Part shown: piece by piece, positions 25,592 to 35,585 of the stretch | Layout of the letters: each line of letters begins with the position of its first letter | How positions within the stretch are numbered: the first letter of the stretch is position 1 | NCBI RefSeq assembly: GCF_000373985.1 | Contig: NZ_KB893101.1 | Span: forward strand, 44,796 to 108,795 | Reading direction: 5' to 3' | DNA: 64,000 bases | Source of the DNA: Desulfobacter curvatus DSM 3379 | GTDB lineage: Bacteria; Desulfobacterota; Desulfobacteria; Desulfobacterales; Desulfobacteraceae | The notes under the pieces: generated by a model | What the model saw: the letters and a program-made list of their open reading frames with translations, nothing else | Told to the model about the DNA's origin: nothing | Database searches by the model: none | Translations under genes and position numbers: made by a program

Positions 25592-25987
25592 TTACACACG
25601 TCTTCTTTTGGGTGGGCGGCACCCATTATGCGGTACCGGGGTAACATCCTTAATCATGGAAATGTTGAACCCAAGTGCATGCAGTGCCCGAAGTGCGGAC
25701 TCTCTGCCGGGACCAGGACCTTTAACATATACCCCGATATTTTTCATTCCATGTTCCATTGCTTTAGCTCCTGCATCTTCTGCAACCAGTTTAGCTGCAA
25801 AGGGTGTGGATTTTCTGGAGCCTTTGAACCCCTGCATTCCGGCGGATGACCAGGAAATGGTATTTCCATTTTCATCTGCAATGGTGACAATGGTGTTATT
25901 AAAGGTAGACTGAATATGCACTATGCCGGTTGATATATTTTTTTTAACCCGCTTTTTGGCAACGACCTTTTTAGACTTTTTCGCCAT
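25592..25987 (-). CDS. rpsK: 30S ribosomal protein S11
   Basis: S11 sits on the small-subunit platform near the mRNA exit. The 131-residue protein has [16 protein letters not shown], the [19 protein letters not shown] segment and the conserved C-terminal end THNG-type [15 protein letters not shown] Lys/Arg-rich N-terminal tail is typical. It lies between rpsM and rpsD. Confidence 0.97.
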   Translation of the reverse strand: MAKKSKKVVAKKRVKKNISTGIVHIQSTFNNTIVTIADENGNTISWSSAGMQGFKGSRKSTPFAAKLVAEDAGAKAMEHGMKNIGVYVKGPGPGRESALRALHALGFNISMIKDVTPVPHNGCRPPKRRRV

Positions 25988-26012
25988 AATTGTTATCCCT
26001 TTTAATTAAGTC

Positions 26013-26381
26013 CTACTTTTTCTTCTTCACTGCCGCGCGTTTGGGACCTTTTCTGGTTCTGGCGTTGGTACTGGTCCGCTGCCCGTGGCAGGGCAGGCCT
26101 TTACGATGACGCAGTCCCCTGTAACAGCCTAGATCCATCAACCGTTTAATGTTCATGGACACCTCAGAACGCAGTTCACCTTCAACTTTGAATTCGGCGT
26201 CAATGACTTTTCTGATTTCATTGACCTGCTCTTCGGTCAGATCGTTTGCCTTAATTGTGGGCTCAATGCCCGTTTTTTCAAGTATATGCTTAGATCTGCT
26301 GCTCCCAATACCATAGATATAGGTTAAAGCGATCCACGCATGCTTATCTCTTGGTAAGTCAACTCCAGCTATACGTGCCAA
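26013..26381 (-). CDS. rpsM: 30S ribosomal protein S13
   Basis: S13 is a head protein that contacts the P-site tRNA and L5 across the subunit bridge. The 122-residue protein starts [14 protein letters not shown], has the helix-two-turn-helix [13 protein letters not shown], and ends with the basic [16 protein letters not shown] tail. It is the first gene of the alpha operon, directly after rpmJ. Confidence 0.97.
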   Translation of the reverse strand: MARIAGVDLPRDKHAWIALTYIYGIGSSRSKHILEKTGIEPTIKANDLTEEQVNEIRKVIDAEFKVEGELRSEVSMNIKRLMDLGCYRGLRHRKGLPCHGQRTSTNARTRKGPKRAAVKKKK

Positions 26382-26395
26382 ATTTTTTTATCCTC

Positions 26396-26509
26396 CTATC
26401 CCTGACGCTGTTTATGGCGTTTGTTGACACAAATGACTCTGATGACACCGCGCCTTTTAATAACTTTGCAGTCTCTACAGATTTTTTTTACGGATGCTCT
26501 GACTTTCAT
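26396..26509 (-). CDS. rpmJ: 50S ribosomal protein L36 (zinc-binding form)
   Basis: This 37-residue gene was found by translating the gap between infA and rpsM. It reads [17 protein letters not shown], then [19 protein letters not shown] and stops. The CxxC, a further Cys and the His give the zinc ribbon of C+ L36. The length and its position between infA and rpsM are exactly as expected. Confidence 0.97.
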   Translation of the reverse strand: MKVRASVKKICRDCKVIKRRGVIRVICVNKRHKQRQG

Positions 26510-26571
26510 CTAACTGCTCCTCATCTCATTATTCCAATGTATACTTAATTTTTCTTATCCACGGTCCGGTA

Positions 26572-26790
26572 TTATTTATACCGGTAGGTAATTCTGCCAC
26601 GACTTAAGTCATAGGGAGAAATTTCCACAGTCACCTTATCACCGGGAAGTATTTTTATAAAATGCATTCTCATTTTCCCGGAAATATGTGCCAGCAGAAC
26701 GTGCTTATTTTCCAATTCTACCTTGAACATGGCATTGGGAAGTGTTTCAAGAACTTTACCGTCTACTTTAATGGGCTCTTCTTTAGCCAT
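26572..26790 (-). CDS. infA: translation initiation factor IF-1
   Basis: IF-1 occupies the ribosomal A site during initiation. The 72-residue OB-fold protein starts [13 protein letters not shown], keeps [14 protein letters not shown] and the [17 protein letters not shown] core, and ends RGRITYRYK. It directly follows secY. The adk and map genes often found here in other bacteria are absent. Confidence 0.97.
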   Translation of the reverse strand: MAKEEPIKVDGKVLETLPNAMFKVELENKHVLLAHISGKMRMHFIKILPGDKVTVEISPYDLSRGRITYRYK

Positions 26791-26820
26791 AACTAAATTC
26801 TTCTCCTTTGTGGTGCCATA

Positions 26821-28140
26821 TCAGGACCGGCTTTTGATCCGTTTATTTCCTGAGCGTCCCAGAAAACCATCATAATTGCTGGTGATCAAATGAGACTCTA
26901 TCTGGGAAATGGTATCAATAGCAACACCAACAACAATCAACAGCGCTGTCCCGCCGAAATAAAAAGGTACGTTAAACTTATTCATCAATACGGTGGGTAG
27001 TACACAGACCACTGAGACATAAGCTGCACCGCCCACAGTAATCCTTGTAAGCACTTTATCAATGTATTCAGCGGTCCTTTTTCCCGGTCGAATGCCCGGA
27101 ATGTATCCACCGTTCTTTTTCATATTTTCGGCCACATCTTCAGGGTTAAACTGAACTGCGGTATAAAAAAAGCAGAAGAAAACGATAAAACCAACATATA
27201 ACAGGTAATACCAAATCGTTCCCGGACTGAACATACCGGCCACGGTCTGCATGACAGGCAGATTGATAAACTGGGCCAGCGTGGTGGGAAACATGATAAT
27301 GGAAGATGCAAAAATAGGCGGAATAACGCCCGATGTATTAATTTTAAGCGGAAGATGTGAGGTCTGTCCACCATACATTTTTCTGCCGACCACACGTTTG
27401 GCGTAATGAACCGGAATTCTGCGTTGAGCCAGTTCCATAAATATAATGGCAGCTATCACGGCAATCATCAACACAATCAAAATGATGATGGAAAACAACC
27501 CCATCTCACCACTGCTCAATAACCGTCCCATTTTAATACCTGCGGACGGCATATTGGCGACAATACCCGCAAAAATAATCAAAGAAATCCCATTACCAAT
27601 TCCTCTTTCGGTAATCTGTTCACCAAGCCACATAATAAATGCAGTTCCCGCTGTCAGGGTGATAATGGTAATCAGTCTGAATCCCCACCCAGGATATGGT
27701 ACAATGGGAATACCGGCAGGCGATGTCATGGATTCAAGGCCGACAGCAATCCCAAAACCTTGTATGGCACTTAAAACAACCGTACCATACCGAGTTAACT
27801 GGGTTTTCTTTTTTCGACCTGCATCTCCTTCTTTTTTAAGCTGTTCAAGATAAGGAACAACCACGGTCATTAGTTCCAGAATAATAGAAGCACTAATATA
27901 AGGCATAATGCCCAGGGCAAAAATAGAAAGCCGCTGCAGCGCTCCACCAGAGAACATATTGAACATGGAAAATAAAGTACCTGAAGCCGATGCAAAAAAT
28001 GATTCCAGTGCTGCCCCGTCAATACCAGGCGTCGGGACATGCACCCCAACCCTGTAGACAAAAAGCAAGGCAAGCGTTATCAGTATCTTGCGTTTAAGCT
28101 CAGGCAGTTTGAGCATATTCTGGTAGCTGTTCTGGATCAT
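26821..28140 (-). CDS. secY: protein translocase subunit SecY
   Basis: SecY forms the protein-conducting channel in the inner membrane. The 439-residue protein has ten expected membrane segments. It keeps the early GIMPYISASIILEL plug-region segment, VGRKMYGGQTSHLPLKINTSGVIPPIFA (quoted: GGQTSHLPLKINTSGVIP) and the last cytoplasmic loop GFIPGIRP-type GYIPGIRPGKRTAEYI. It ends the spc operon between rplO and infA. Confidence 0.97.
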   Translation of the reverse strand: MIQNSYQNMLKLPELKRKILITLALLFVYRVGVHVPTPGIDGAALESFFASASGTLFSMFNMFSGGALQRLSIFALGIMPYISASIILELMTVVVPYLEQLKKEGDAGRKKKTQLTRYGTVVLSAIQGFGIAVGLESMTSPAGIPIVPYPGWGFRLITIITLTAGTAFIMWLGEQITERGIGNGISLIIFAGIVANMPSAGIKMGRLLSSGEMGLFSIIILIVLMIAVIAAIIFMELAQRRIPVHYAKRVVGRKMYGGQTSHLPLKINTSGVIPPIFASSIIMFPTTLAQFINLPVMQTVAGMFSPGTIWYYLLYVGFIVFFCFFYTAVQFNPEDVAENMKKNGGYIPGIRPGKRTAEYIDKVLTRITVGGAAYVSVVCVLPTVLMNKFNVPFYFGGTALLIVVGVAIDTISQIESHLITSNYDGFLGRSGNKRIKSRS

Positions 28141-28166
28141 TGGAACTTTTCCTTATACCTTTACGC

Positions 28167-28604
28167 TTAGTCTACGCTGCCACCGGCAGTTTCAATTTTC
28201 TCTTTTGCACTCTGGGAAACCAAAATATTCTTCAGGACAAACTTCTTGGTAACCTCACCATTTCCAAGAAGTTTAACACCGTCGACAACCCCTTTGACAA
28301 GACCGGCTTCCCTGAGAACTACCTCTGTAATTTCAGCACCATCATCAAACCGGTCAAGGTCTTTGACATTGAGAACGGCATTATGGGTTCTAAACATATA
28401 GTTCTTAAACCCACGTTTGGGAAGCCGCCTGTAAATTGGCATCTGTCCACCCTCAAAGCCGGGGCGAACCGATCCACCGGAACGTGCCTTCAGTCCCTTA
28501 TGCCCTCTAGTAGAGGTTTTACCCATACCGGAACCGGGACCCCGGCCTACTCTTTTCCTGTTTTTTCTGCTGCCTGGAGCAGGAGCCAGATCATGTAACT
28601 GCAT
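28167..28604 (-). CDS. rplO: 50S ribosomal protein L15
   Basis: L15 is a late-assembling large-subunit protein. The 145-residue protein starts MQLHDLAPAPGSRKNRKRVG and has the glycine-rich unstructured arm GRGPGSGMGKTSTRGHKG and the GFEGGQMPIYRRLPKRGF segment. It lies between rpmD and secY. Confidence 0.97.
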   Translation of the reverse strand: MQLHDLAPAPGSRKNRKRVGRGPGSGMGKTSTRGHKGLKARSGGSVRPGFEGGQMPIYRRLPKRGFKNYMFRTHNAVLNVKDLDRFDDGAEITEVVLREAGLVKGVVDGVKLLGNGEVTKKFVLKNILVSQSAKEKIETAGGSVD

Positions 28605-28605
28605 C

Positions 28606-28788
28606 CTAAACCTCCTCTACTTTCACCAGGTGTGAAACCTTTTTCACCTGCCCCATAATCACAGGGGTATTATCGTGCTCCACAGTGTGATGCATCCGTT
28701 TAATGCCCAGGGAGCGTATAATCCGTCCATGCTTTGCAGGACGACCGATGGCGCTTCTTATTTGCGTAATCTTAATTTTATCAGCCAT
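28606..28788 (-). CDS. rpmD: 50S ribosomal protein L30
   Basis: This small 60-residue protein has the L30 pattern KITQIRSAIGRPAKH and LGIKRMHHTVEHDNTPVI. It starts with MADKI and precedes rplO by 1 nt. The size and position between rpsE and rplO are as in the classical spc operon. Confidence 0.96.
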   Translation of the reverse strand: MADKIKITQIRSAIGRPAKHGRIIRSLGIKRMHHTVEHDNTPVIMGQVKKVSHLVKVEEV

Positions 28789-28799
28789 TGTTCGCCTCT

Positions 28800-29300
28800 T
28801 TATATTTCTTCGGGGTTAAGGCCGCGTCTTTTGGCAACTTCTTCCTTGGTGCACAAGGACTGTAAGCCTGCCATGGTGGCTCTTACAATGTTCTGGGTGT
28901 TGTGGGAACCAATACACTTGGTCAAAATATCGGTTACACCGGCTGCTTCAAGGACCGCACGAATGCCGCCGCCTGCGATCAGCCCGGTACCGGGAGACGC
29001 CGGCTTGAGCAGAACCCGTCCTGATCCGGCGTGGCCCAGAACTTCAAAGGGAACCGTGCCATTCAGGATGGCAACTTTTTTCATATTTCGTTTGGCTTTG
29101 TCCATTCCCTTTCTGATGGCTTCAGGAACTTCTTTGGCCTTTCCCAGTCCATATCCCACGCTGCCTTCACCGTCACCTACCACAACCAGGGCAGTGAAGG
29201 TAAAATTCCGGCCACCTTTAACGACCTTCGCAACACGGTTAATTCTGACGACTTTATCTATCAGCCCTGTATCTTCCATCTGCTGTTGTTGTCTTGCCAA
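28800..29300 (-). CDS. rpsE: 30S ribosomal protein S5
   Basis: S5 shapes the mRNA entry site and affects decoding accuracy. The 166-residue protein has the N-terminal double-stranded-RNA-binding fold with [20 protein letters not shown], the [15 protein letters not shown] [20 protein letters not shown] motif (20 residues) and [11 protein letters not shown]. It lies between rplR and rpmD. Confidence 0.97.
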   Translation of the reverse strand: MARQQQQMEDTGLIDKVVRINRVAKVVKGGRNFTFTALVVVGDGEGSVGYGLGKAKEVPEAIRKGMDKAKRNMKKVAILNGTVPFEVLGHAGSGRVLLKPASPGTGLIAGGGIRAVLEAAGVTDILTKCIGSHNTQNIVRATMAGLQSLCTKEEVAKRRGLNPEEI

Positions 29301-29316
29301 GGGTGTTCCTCCTTAA

Positions 29317-29685
29317 TTAGAATTCAAGACCGGCTTCCCGGGCCCCGTCTGAAAGTGCTTTTACGCGTCCGTGAAAAAGGAACCCATTCCGGTCAAAAAC
29401 TACCTTTCTAATTCCTTTATCCATTGCCCTTTTGCCGATAAGGTTGCCCACTGCCTTTGCGACATCCTGCTTTTTCCCCTCAACGGGCGTATCTTTGTAT
29501 TCTTTGTCAAGGGTAGATGCTGCAACCAGCGTTATACCTTTGGTGTCGTCTATAATCTGGGCGTAAATATGCTTGGCAGTTCTGAAAACGCTGAGTCGGG
29601 GACGTTCCTGATTACCAAATATATTTTTTCTAATCCGTTTTTTTCTTTTAAGCCGTGCAACCAGCCTAGGTGATGTATTTGCCAT
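29317..29685 (-). CDS. rplR: 50S ribosomal protein L18
   Basis: L18 binds 5S rRNA together with L5 and L25. The 122-residue protein has the basic N-terminus [33 protein letters not shown] (20 residues) and a C-terminal [20 protein letters not shown]. It lies between rplF and rpsE. Confidence 0.97.
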   Translation of the reverse strand: MANTSPRLVARLKRKKRIRKNIFGNQERPRLSVFRTAKHIYAQIIDDTKGITLVAASTLDKEYKDTPVEGKKQDVAKAVGNLIGKRAMDKGIRKVVFDRNGFLFHGRVKALSDGAREAGLEF

Positions 29686-29704
29686 AATCTATATTCCCCA
29701 CCTT

Positions 29705-30247
29705 TTAATCTTTACCAGCAGTCTTACCTGCTTTTCTGATAATTCTTTCGTCAGCATACATAATGCCTTTGCCTTTATAAGGCTCGGGAGGTCTAATAGC
29801 CCTGATGTTTGCTGCAGCCTGCCCCAAAAGCTCTTTATCAATGCAGGTAAGGGTCACTTCAACGTTTTTGTCCACCGCTGCAGTTACACCATCAGGAAGG
29901 GCAAAATCCACAGGATTTGAATACCCAACAGACAGGACCAGATTCTTTCCTTTAGTCTCAGCACGGTAACCAATGCCGGAAAGTATTAGTTTTTTCTCAT
30001 AACCTTGGGTGACACCATGTACCATATTAAAGATAAGAGACCTGAACAGCCCCTGTAGTGCCACCTTCTTTTTATCAGAGGTGTCGGTAGAAACACTCAA
30101 CACCTGATTATCAATCTCAATATTTACTGCCGGATGCAGCTTGCGGTCAAGACTGCCTTTAGGCCCTTTGACATTGATCGTATCGCCATCAAGGGTGATC
30201 TGAACCTTATCTGGAAGCTGAACCGGCTTTTTTCCTATTCTGGACAT
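29705..30247 (-). CDS. rplF: 50S ribosomal protein L6
   Basis: L6 lies near the GTPase-associated centre. The 180-residue protein has two L6 folds. It starts MSRIGKKPVQLPDKVQI and keeps VKGPKGSLDR and a C-terminal signature IRAIRPPEPYKGKGIMY. It lies between rpsH and rplR. Confidence 0.97.
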   Translation of the reverse strand: MSRIGKKPVQLPDKVQITLDGDTINVKGPKGSLDRKLHPAVNIEIDNQVLSVSTDTSDKKKVALQGLFRSLIFNMVHGVTQGYEKKLILSGIGYRAETKGKNLVLSVGYSNPVDFALPDGVTAAVDKNVEVTLTCIDKELLGQAAANIRAIRPPEPYKGKGIMYADERIIRKAGKTAGKD

Positions 30248-30262
30248 TTTATAGCTCCTGTC

Positions 30263-30661
30263 TTACCAAACGTTACAAAGAATTTCACCGCCGACCTTTG
30301 CTTCTTTTGCCTGCTTGTCGGTCATCAACCCCTTAGAAGTGGAAATGATGGAAATACCTAAGCCATTTAATACCGGCTTGATACTTTTTGATTTGGCGTA
30401 CACCCTGCAAGAGGGCTTGCTGACACGCTGTATACCAAAAATAGTTGGTTCGCCTTCTGAAACATATTTCAGGGCTACCCGGATAACCCCCTGGGTCTCG
30501 TTTTCAAGAAATTTGTAATCTTTGATATACCCTTGTTCCTTCAGCACCCGCACCATTTCAAGTTTAATCTTTGATCCGGGGATATCCACCTTGGACAGAC
30601 CTGCCTTGCCACCATTTCTGATTATGGTCAGCATGTCTGCAATGGGATCACTAGTTGCCAT
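30263..30661 (-). CDS. rpsH: 30S ribosomal protein S8
   Basis: S8 is a central-domain primary binder and, in enterobacteria, the translational repressor of the spc operon. The 132-residue protein starts MATSDPIADMLTIIRNG and ends with the signature IISTSKGLMTDKQAK and GGEILCNVW. It lies between rpsN and rplF. Confidence 0.97.
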   Translation of the reverse strand: MATSDPIADMLTIIRNGGKAGLSKVDIPGSKIKLEMVRVLKEQGYIKDYKFLENETQGVIRVALKYVSEGEPTIFGIQRVSKPSCRVYAKSKSIKPVLNGLGISIISTSKGLMTDKQAKEAKVGGEILCNVW

Positions 30662-30716
30662 TTGAAAATCTCCTTAAATAAGCTGATATTTAAATAATCG
30701 TTAGAATCTGAATACG

Positions 30717-30902
30717 CTACCAAGAAGACTTGGTTACCCCAGGCAGTTTACCCTGTGAGGCAAGCGTTCTAAAACAAATTCTGCAAATACCAGCTTTTCT
30801 AATAAATGCACGAGGTCTACCGCATAAAGGGCACCTATTGTAAGCCCGTACACCAAATTTGGGTTTTCTTTGTGCCTTTGCGATTAAAGCTTTTTTAGCC
30901 AA
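30717..30902 (-). CDS. rpsN: 30S ribosomal protein S14, short zinc-binding (type Z)
   Basis: This 61-residue S14 is the short C+ form with two CxxC pairs (CPLC and CRIC) spaced 12 residues apart, rather than the 101-residue zinc-free form of enterobacteria. It starts [20 protein letters not shown] and ends LPGVTKSSW, a typical end. It lies between rplE and rpsH. Confidence 0.97.
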   Translation of the reverse strand: MAKKALIAKAQRKPKFGVRAYNRCPLCGRPRAFIRKAGICRICFRTLASQGKLPGVTKSSW

Positions 30903-30923
30903 ACGATCTTCCTCCTTAGGTCC

Positions 30924-31463
30924 TTAGTTTTTAAAGGGCATTCCCATTAATTTAAGAAATGATTTCCCTTCTTCATCGGTTTGGGCTGTGGTGACAACCG
31001 TTACATTGAGGCCCTTAATAGCGTCAGTCTTATCATAATCAATTTCAGGGAAAATGATGTGCTCAGTGATACCTAAGCTATAATTGCCTCGACCATCAAA
31101 TGCTTTCCCTGAAATCCCTCTAAAATCCCTTACACGAGGAAGTGCGATGTTGATCAGTCTGTCAAGAAAGTCATACATTTTTTCCCGTCTAAGCGTCACT
31201 TTGCAGCCAATGGGAAGATCCGCACGCAATTTAAAATTTGCAATGGGTTTCTTTGCGCGGGTAATTACGGCTTTCTGCCCTGCAATCAATCCCAGCTCCT
31301 GAGCTGCTGTTTCAACAATTTTCGGGTTTCTGACCGCCTCGCCAAGCCCCATATTCAGTACAATTTTGTCCAACTTTGGCACTTGGCACTGATTGGTGTA
31401 TTTGAACTCATCCGTCAGTGCAGGCACCACTTCATTGGTATACTTTTCCTTAAGCGTAGTCAT
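30924..31463 (-). CDS. rplE: 50S ribosomal protein L5
   Basis: L5 binds 5S rRNA and makes the bridge to S13. The 179-residue protein has [16 protein letters not shown], the [20 protein letters not shown] stretch (20 residues) and a C-terminal DIVVTTA-type [14 protein letters not shown]. It lies between rplX and rpsN. Confidence 0.97.
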   Translation of the reverse strand: MTTLKEKYTNEVVPALTDEFKYTNQCQVPKLDKIVLNMGLGEAVRNPKIVETAAQELGLIAGQKAVITRAKKPIANFKLRADLPIGCKVTLRREKMYDFLDRLINIALPRVRDFRGISGKAFDGRGNYSLGITEHIIFPEIDYDKTDAIKGLNVTVVTTAQTDEEGKSFLKLMGMPFKN

Positions 31464-31484
31464 TTATTTTCTCCGGCTTAGGTG

Positions 31485-31805
31485 TTATGAGTCTATCTGC
31501 TGATTGCATTTTTTACAGACTCTTACCCGTTTTCCATCTTCAAGCTGTTTGATTCCGATACGAGTCGGCTTTACACAGGAATTGCACATCAGCATAAGAT
31601 TGGATACGTCCATGGGCATAGCCTTTTCGACGATGCCCCCCTGGGGGTTTTCCTGGGAAGGACGCTGATGAACTTTGACCATGTTGATATTTTCAACAAC
31701 AATCCGGTTCGTCTTTTTGACAACTTTGAGAACCTTGCCAATCTTACCTTTGTCCTTGCCGGTCAACACTTTAACTTTATCGTCTTTTTTTATTCTTATT
31801 TTCAT
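31485..31805 (-). CDS. rplX: 50S ribosomal protein L24
   Basis: L24 starts large-subunit assembly. The 106-residue protein has the KOW motif in [20 protein letters not shown] (20 residues) and [20 protein letters not shown]. Its C-terminal part carries CNSC and CKKC, a zinc-ribbon extension common in C+ L24. It lies between rplN and rplE. Confidence 0.96.
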   Translation of the reverse strand: MKIRIKKDDKVKVLTGKDKGKIGKVLKVVKKTNRIVVENINMVKVHQRPSQENPQGGIVEKAMPMDVSNLMLMCNSCVKPTRIGIKQLEDGKRVRVCKKCNQQIDS

Positions 31806-31832
31806 GACTTATTTGTTCTCCCTGGCATTGGA

Positions 31833-32201
31833 TCAAAGTACGTCAGGTGCAAGAGAAATAATCTTCATAAAACGCCTTGCACGAAGTTCTCTTGCAACCG
31901 GTCCGAAAATACGGGTTCCCACCGGCTCATTATTCTTGTTGATCACAACAGCGGAATTATCATCAAAACGGATGGATGATCCGTCGGGCCGGGAGATCTC
32001 TTTTTTGGTTCTAACAATAACAGCCCGCACTACATCTCCCTTGCTGACCTTTGAATTGGGAATAGCCTCTTTTACGGAAACAACGATCACATCTCCGATG
32101 GTGGCGTATCTTCTTTTAGAACCGCCAAGAACCTTAATGCAGTACAGTTCCTTGGCGCCTGAATTGTCAGCGACTGTCAGTCTGGTTTCACTTTGAATCA
32201 T
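31833..32201 (-). CDS. rplN: 50S ribosomal protein L14
   Basis: L14 forms intersubunit bridges near L19. The 122-residue protein starts [20 protein letters not shown] and keeps [17 protein letters not shown] and [11 protein letters not shown], all family signatures. It lies between rpsQ and rplX. Confidence 0.98.
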   Translation of the reverse strand: MIQSETRLTVADNSGAKELYCIKVLGGSKRRYATIGDVIVVSVKEAIPNSKVSKGDVVRAVIVRTKKEISRPDGSSIRFDDNSAVVINKNNEPVGTRIFGPVARELRARRFMKIISLAPDVL

Positions 32202-32219
32202 TATTCAACTCCTTAGACA

Positions 32220-32480
32220 CTATACCGCTTTTTTAACAATTTCAGTCACCCGAAACCGTTTTAATTTACTCAGCGGTCTGGTTTCGATAATTTTGACTTC
32301 GTCACCAATTCTGCATTCATTCTGCTCATCATGGGCGTGATATTTTTTGTAGCGTTTGATGTATTTTTTATACACCTTATGCTGTACAAATCTTTCAACC
32401 CTGACCACCACGGACTTATCCATTTTATCGGACACGATCAGACCAATCAGCTCTTTTTTATTTTTTTTTGTAGTTTCCAT
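32220..32480 (-). CDS. rpsQ: 30S ribosomal protein S17
   Basis: S17 is a 5'-domain primary binder of 16S rRNA with an OB fold. The 86-residue protein has [20 protein letters not shown] (20 residues), the [16 protein letters not shown] loop and [15 protein letters not shown] near the end. It lies between rpmC and rplN. Confidence 0.97.
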   Translation of the reverse strand: METTKKNKKELIGLIVSDKMDKSVVVRVERFVQHKVYKKYIKRYKKYHAHDEQNECRIGDEVKIIETRPLSKLKRFRVTEIVKKAV

Positions 32481-32495
32481 ATCAATACTCGTTAG

Positions 32496-32696
32496 TTAGC
32501 TAATTTTGACATTCATTTCTTTGGAAATCGTGTAAAGCCTGGCGATGTCTTTTCTTACACTGGACAGATTGGCTGTATTCGCGAGCTGACCAACATTATT
32601 CTGGAAACGAAGGTTAAATAATTCTTTTTTAAGCTCAACGATTTTATCTTTAATCTGACCTGCATCCATGTCCCTGATTTCACTGGCCTTTAACAT
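32496..32696 (-). CDS. rpmC: 50S ribosomal protein L29
   Basis: L29 is a small helical protein next to the exit tunnel and part of the docking site for trigger factor and SRP. The 66-residue protein starts [19 protein letters not shown] and keeps LKKELFNLRFQNNVGQL. The start codon overlaps the rplP stop by one base, so the pair is coupled. Confidence 0.96.
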   Translation of the reverse strand: MLKASEIRDMDAGQIKDKIVELKKELFNLRFQNNVGQLANTANLSSVRKDIARLYTISKEMNVKIS

Positions 32697-33106
32697 TACT
32701 TACTCCTTTCCACAAAACGGGTTTTTACGGAAAGTTTTCTGGCGGCCAGCTTTAGAGCCTCTTTGGCCAATTCTCTGTCAACGCCTTCCATTTCATAGAG
32801 AATTTTACCCGGTTTCACCCGTGCCACCCAAGCATCCGTTGCACCTTTACCTTTACCCATCCTGACTTCAGCAGGTTTTTTGGTAATCGGGTGATCAGGA
32901 AAAAAACGAATCCAGCTTTTGCCCTGCCGTTTTGCCTTTCTGGTCATCGCGACCCTGGCGGCCTCAATCTGTCTTGCATTTATATAGCCGCATTCAACAG
33001 CCTGGAGTCCAAAGTCTCCAAAACTCAGTGTATTACCCCGAGTAGGCGTTCCTTTGGTTCTACCGCGGAATTGTTTGCGATATTTGATATTTCTGGGACT
33101 CAGCAT
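32696..33106 (-). CDS. rplP: 50S ribosomal protein L16
   Basis: L16 contacts the A-site tRNA elbow and is needed for peptidyl transferase activity. The 136-residue protein starts [20 protein letters not shown] (20 residues) and keeps [20 protein letters not shown] and [20 protein letters not shown]. It lies between rpsC and rpmC. Confidence 0.97.
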   Translation of the reverse strand: MLSPRNIKYRKQFRGRTKGTPTRGNTLSFGDFGLQAVECGYINARQIEAARVAMTRKAKRQGKSWIRFFPDHPITKKPAEVRMGKGKGATDAWVARVKPGKILYEMEGVDRELAKEALKLAARKLSVKTRFVERSK

Positions 33107-33129
33107 ATGCTAATTTCTCCTTATTGCCT

Positions 33130-33783
33130 TTAATTAGTTGCCAGAGTCTGTTCACCGGGGTTTATAACTTCCCCTTTGAATATGAACACCTTAATGCCAA
33201 TGGTACCATAGGTGGTGTTGGCTTCGATGAATCCGTAATCAACATCCGCTCTAAGCGTATGCAAAGGGATTCGGCCTTCCTTATACCATTCGGTTCTGGC
33301 CATTTCAGCACCACCCAAACGACCAGAGCAAATAATTTTAATACCTTTTGCCCCGAATCTCATGGCAGAGGAAACGCTTCTTTTCATTGCCCTTCTGAAA
33401 GCGATGCGTTTTTCAAGTTGGCTTGCAATATTTTCCGCCACCAACTGCGCATCGGTTTCAGGTCTTCTGACCTCTTTGATGTCAATCAACACTTCGGGAT
33501 TAAGCATTTTTTCAAGCTCATTTTTCAGCAATGCGATCTCCGCACCTTTCTTGCCGATAATGATGCCGGGTCTGGCCGCAAAAACTCTGAGCCGAATCTG
33601 TTTTGAAAACCGCTCAATCTCAATTTTGGAAATACCGGCGTGGTATAGTTTCTTTTTCAAATATTTTCTTACTTTGAAATCTTCTTCGACAAAGCTTGCA
33701 TACTCTTTGTCAGCGTACCACCGGGAATCCCAAGTCCTGATGATGCCTAATCTTAATCCGGTAGGATTTACTTTCTGGCCCAA
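33130..33783 (-). CDS. rpsC: 30S ribosomal protein S3
   Basis: S3 lines the mRNA entry channel. The 217-residue protein starts [20 protein letters not shown] (20 residues). Its KH domain has the [13 protein letters not shown] loop, and the C-terminal domain has [20 protein letters not shown]. It lies between rplV and rplP. Confidence 0.97.
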   Translation of the reverse strand: MGQKVNPTGLRLGIIRTWDSRWYADKEYASFVEEDFKVRKYLKKKLYHAGISKIEIERFSKQIRLRVFAARPGIIIGKKGAEIALLKNELEKMLNPEVLIDIKEVRRPETDAQLVAENIASQLEKRIAFRRAMKRSVSSAMRFGAKGIKIICSGRLGGAEMARTEWYKEGRIPLHTLRADVDYGFIEANTTYGTIGIKVFIFKGEVINPGEQTLATN

Positions 33784-33799
33784 GCCTTTCCCTCCTTGT

Positions 33800-34135
33800 T
33801 TAGACGGTTTCTTCTACAACCACTGTTAAATGACTGGTTCTTTTTAGAATACGGGCAGCTCTTCCCCTTGCCCGCGGCCTGAACCGCTTCATGGATGGTC
33901 CATGATCAACAATCACATTTTTCACTACCAGCTTGTCAACATCCATCTCATTGTTATGCTCGGCATTGGCGATGGCAGCCTGCAGGGTTTTATACATAAT
34001 CCCTGCTGCCTTTAAAGGCATGAACTTTAATAAGGTCAGCGCCTGTTCGGCATTTTTGCCTTTGATCTCGCTGATGGGCAGCCGAAGCTTAAACGGTGAG
34101 ATTCTTGCATATCTTGTAGTCGCTTTAACTTCCAT
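33800..34135 (-). CDS. rplV: 50S ribosomal protein L22
   Basis: L22 spans all domains of 23S rRNA, and its beta hairpin lines the exit tunnel and can carry macrolide-resistance mutations. The 111-residue protein starts [20 protein letters not shown] and ends with the tunnel hairpin [20 protein letters not shown] (20 residues). It lies between rpsS and rpsC. Confidence 0.97.
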   Translation of the reverse strand: MEVKATTRYARISPFKLRLPISEIKGKNAEQALTLLKFMPLKAAGIMYKTLQAAIANAEHNNEMDVDKLVVKNVIVDHGPSMKRFRPRARGRAARILKRTSHLTVVVEETV

Positions 34136-34164
34136 ATCTTAAATTTCCTCTAAATCATAGCAGA

Positions 34165-34440
34165 TTACCGTTTGGATTTTTTATCTGCGGCATGACCCCA
34201 ATAAGTTCTTGTGGGTGAAAATTCACCAAGTTTATGCCCCACCATATTCTCCGTGACAAACACAGGAATAAATTTTTTTCCGTTATGGACAGCAAAGGTA
34301 TTGCCGACCATTTCAGGTAAAATAGTAGAACGACGCGACCAGGTTTTAATTACTTTATTGCTGCTGGACTTCTGGGCTTCAAGAACTTTTTTGAGAAGCT
34401 CAGACGCGATATAGGGTCCTTTTTTTAATGATCTTGGCAT
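34165..34440 (-). CDS. rpsS: 30S ribosomal protein S19
   Basis: S19 pairs with S13 in the small-subunit head. The 91-residue protein starts [19 protein letters not shown] and keeps [20 protein letters not shown] and [20 protein letters not shown] (each 20 residues). It lies between rplB and rplV. Confidence 0.98.
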   Translation of the reverse strand: MPRSLKKGPYIASELLKKVLEAQKSSSNKVIKTWSRRSTILPEMVGNTFAVHNGKKFIPVFVTENMVGHKLGEFSPTRTYWGHAADKKSKR

Positions 34441-34450
34441 AATTTATCAC

Positions 34451-35284
34451 CTATTTCCTTTTAGCCCTTCTTTTAACAATATACTGATCCGTTCTGGCAT
34501 TCTTACGGGTTCTTTTACCTTTAGCAGGAAGGCCCCAAGGAGAACATGGCTGACGACCACCGGAAGAACGGCCTTCGCCACCACCCATGGGATGATCCAC
34601 AGGGTTCATTGCAACACCACGCACAGAAGGCCGTTTCCCCATCCAACGGGTACGCCCGGCTTTACCGATGCTGACGTCACTATGTTTTTCATTTCCAACA
34701 CGACCTACAGTGGCTTTGCATTTAACATGAATCATACGAACTTCACCGGAAGGTAGCAGAATCTGGGCATAAGAACCTTCTTTAGCCATTAACCGTGCGT
34801 ATCCGCCGGCACTTCTGACAATCTGGCCGCCCTTGTTTTGTTTTAATTCGATGTTGTGAATTCTGGTACCTGTTGGAATATTCTCCAAGGGTAAACAATT
34901 ACCGGGTTTAATATCGGCATCAGGACCGGTTTCAAGTACATCACCAACTTTGATATCCAGTGGCGCCAAAATATATCTTTTTTCACCGTCAGCGTAGGTC
35001 AACAGCGCAATTCGAGCCGATCTATTCGGATCGTATTCAATTGCAGACACCTTAGCTGGAATTCCGTCTTTGTCCCGTTTAAAATCAATAATACGATATT
35101 TCTTTTTAGCCCCGCCGCCTCTGTGTTTTGCGGTGATTCTTCCGTAGGAATTTCGGCCGGACCGTTTATTGAGTTTTTTAGTCAGCCTGCGTTCAGGACT
35201 ATCTTTTGTAATTTCTTCAAAAGAAAGATACTCCTGAGCGCGTCTTCCCGGAGATGTCGGCTTGGTCTTAACTATTGTTGACAT
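34451..35284 (-). CDS. rplB: 50S ribosomal protein L2
   Basis: L2 is required for subunit association and peptidyl transfer. The 277-residue protein has [20 protein letters not shown] (20 residues), the zinc-free KOW-like core and the C-terminal [20 protein letters not shown] with the conserved His. It lies between rplW and rpsS. Confidence 0.98.
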   Translation of the reverse strand: MSTIVKTKPTSPGRRAQEYLSFEEITKDSPERRLTKKLNKRSGRNSYGRITAKHRGGGAKKKYRIIDFKRDKDGIPAKVSAIEYDPNRSARIALLTYADGEKRYILAPLDIKVGDVLETGPDADIKPGNCLPLENIPTGTRIHNIELKQNKGGQIVRSAGGYARLMAKEGSYAQILLPSGEVRMIHVKCKATVGRVGNEKHSDVSIGKAGRTRWMGKRPSVRGVAMNPVDHPMGGGEGRSSGGRQPCSPWGLPAKGKRTRKNARTDQYIVKRRAKRK

Positions 35285-35296
35285 ATTAATACCTCT

Positions 35297-35584
35297 TTAC
35301 ACACCTTCAAAAAAATCAATTCGTTGTCCGGGCATCAGAGTGACAACGGCTTTTTTCCAGTCCATTTTTTTGCCGATGATTCTGCCACGCTGTTTTATTT
35401 TACCTTTGACCTGTATGGTTCGAACCTGTTTGACCTGGGTATTGAATGCTTTTTCAACAGCGTTTTTAATTTCAACTCTGTTGGCATCCTTGGCAACTTT
35501 TAAAGTCACTTGGTTGAACAGTTCTCTTTGAAGGGTGGATTTTTCGGTAACTACAGGTCCACGGAGGATGTCATATTCAATCAT
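35297..35584 (-). CDS. rplW: 50S ribosomal protein L23
   Basis: L23 is the main docking point for trigger factor and SRP at the tunnel exit. The 95-residue protein has [13 protein letters not shown] near the start and [20 protein letters not shown] (20 residues). It begins 1 nt after rplD. Confidence 0.97.
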   Translation of the reverse strand: MIEYDILRGPVVTEKSTLQRELFNQVTLKVAKDANRVEIKNAVEKAFNTQVKQVRTIQVKGKIKQRGRIIGKKMDWKKAVVTLMPGQRIDFFEGV

Positions 35585-35585
35585 C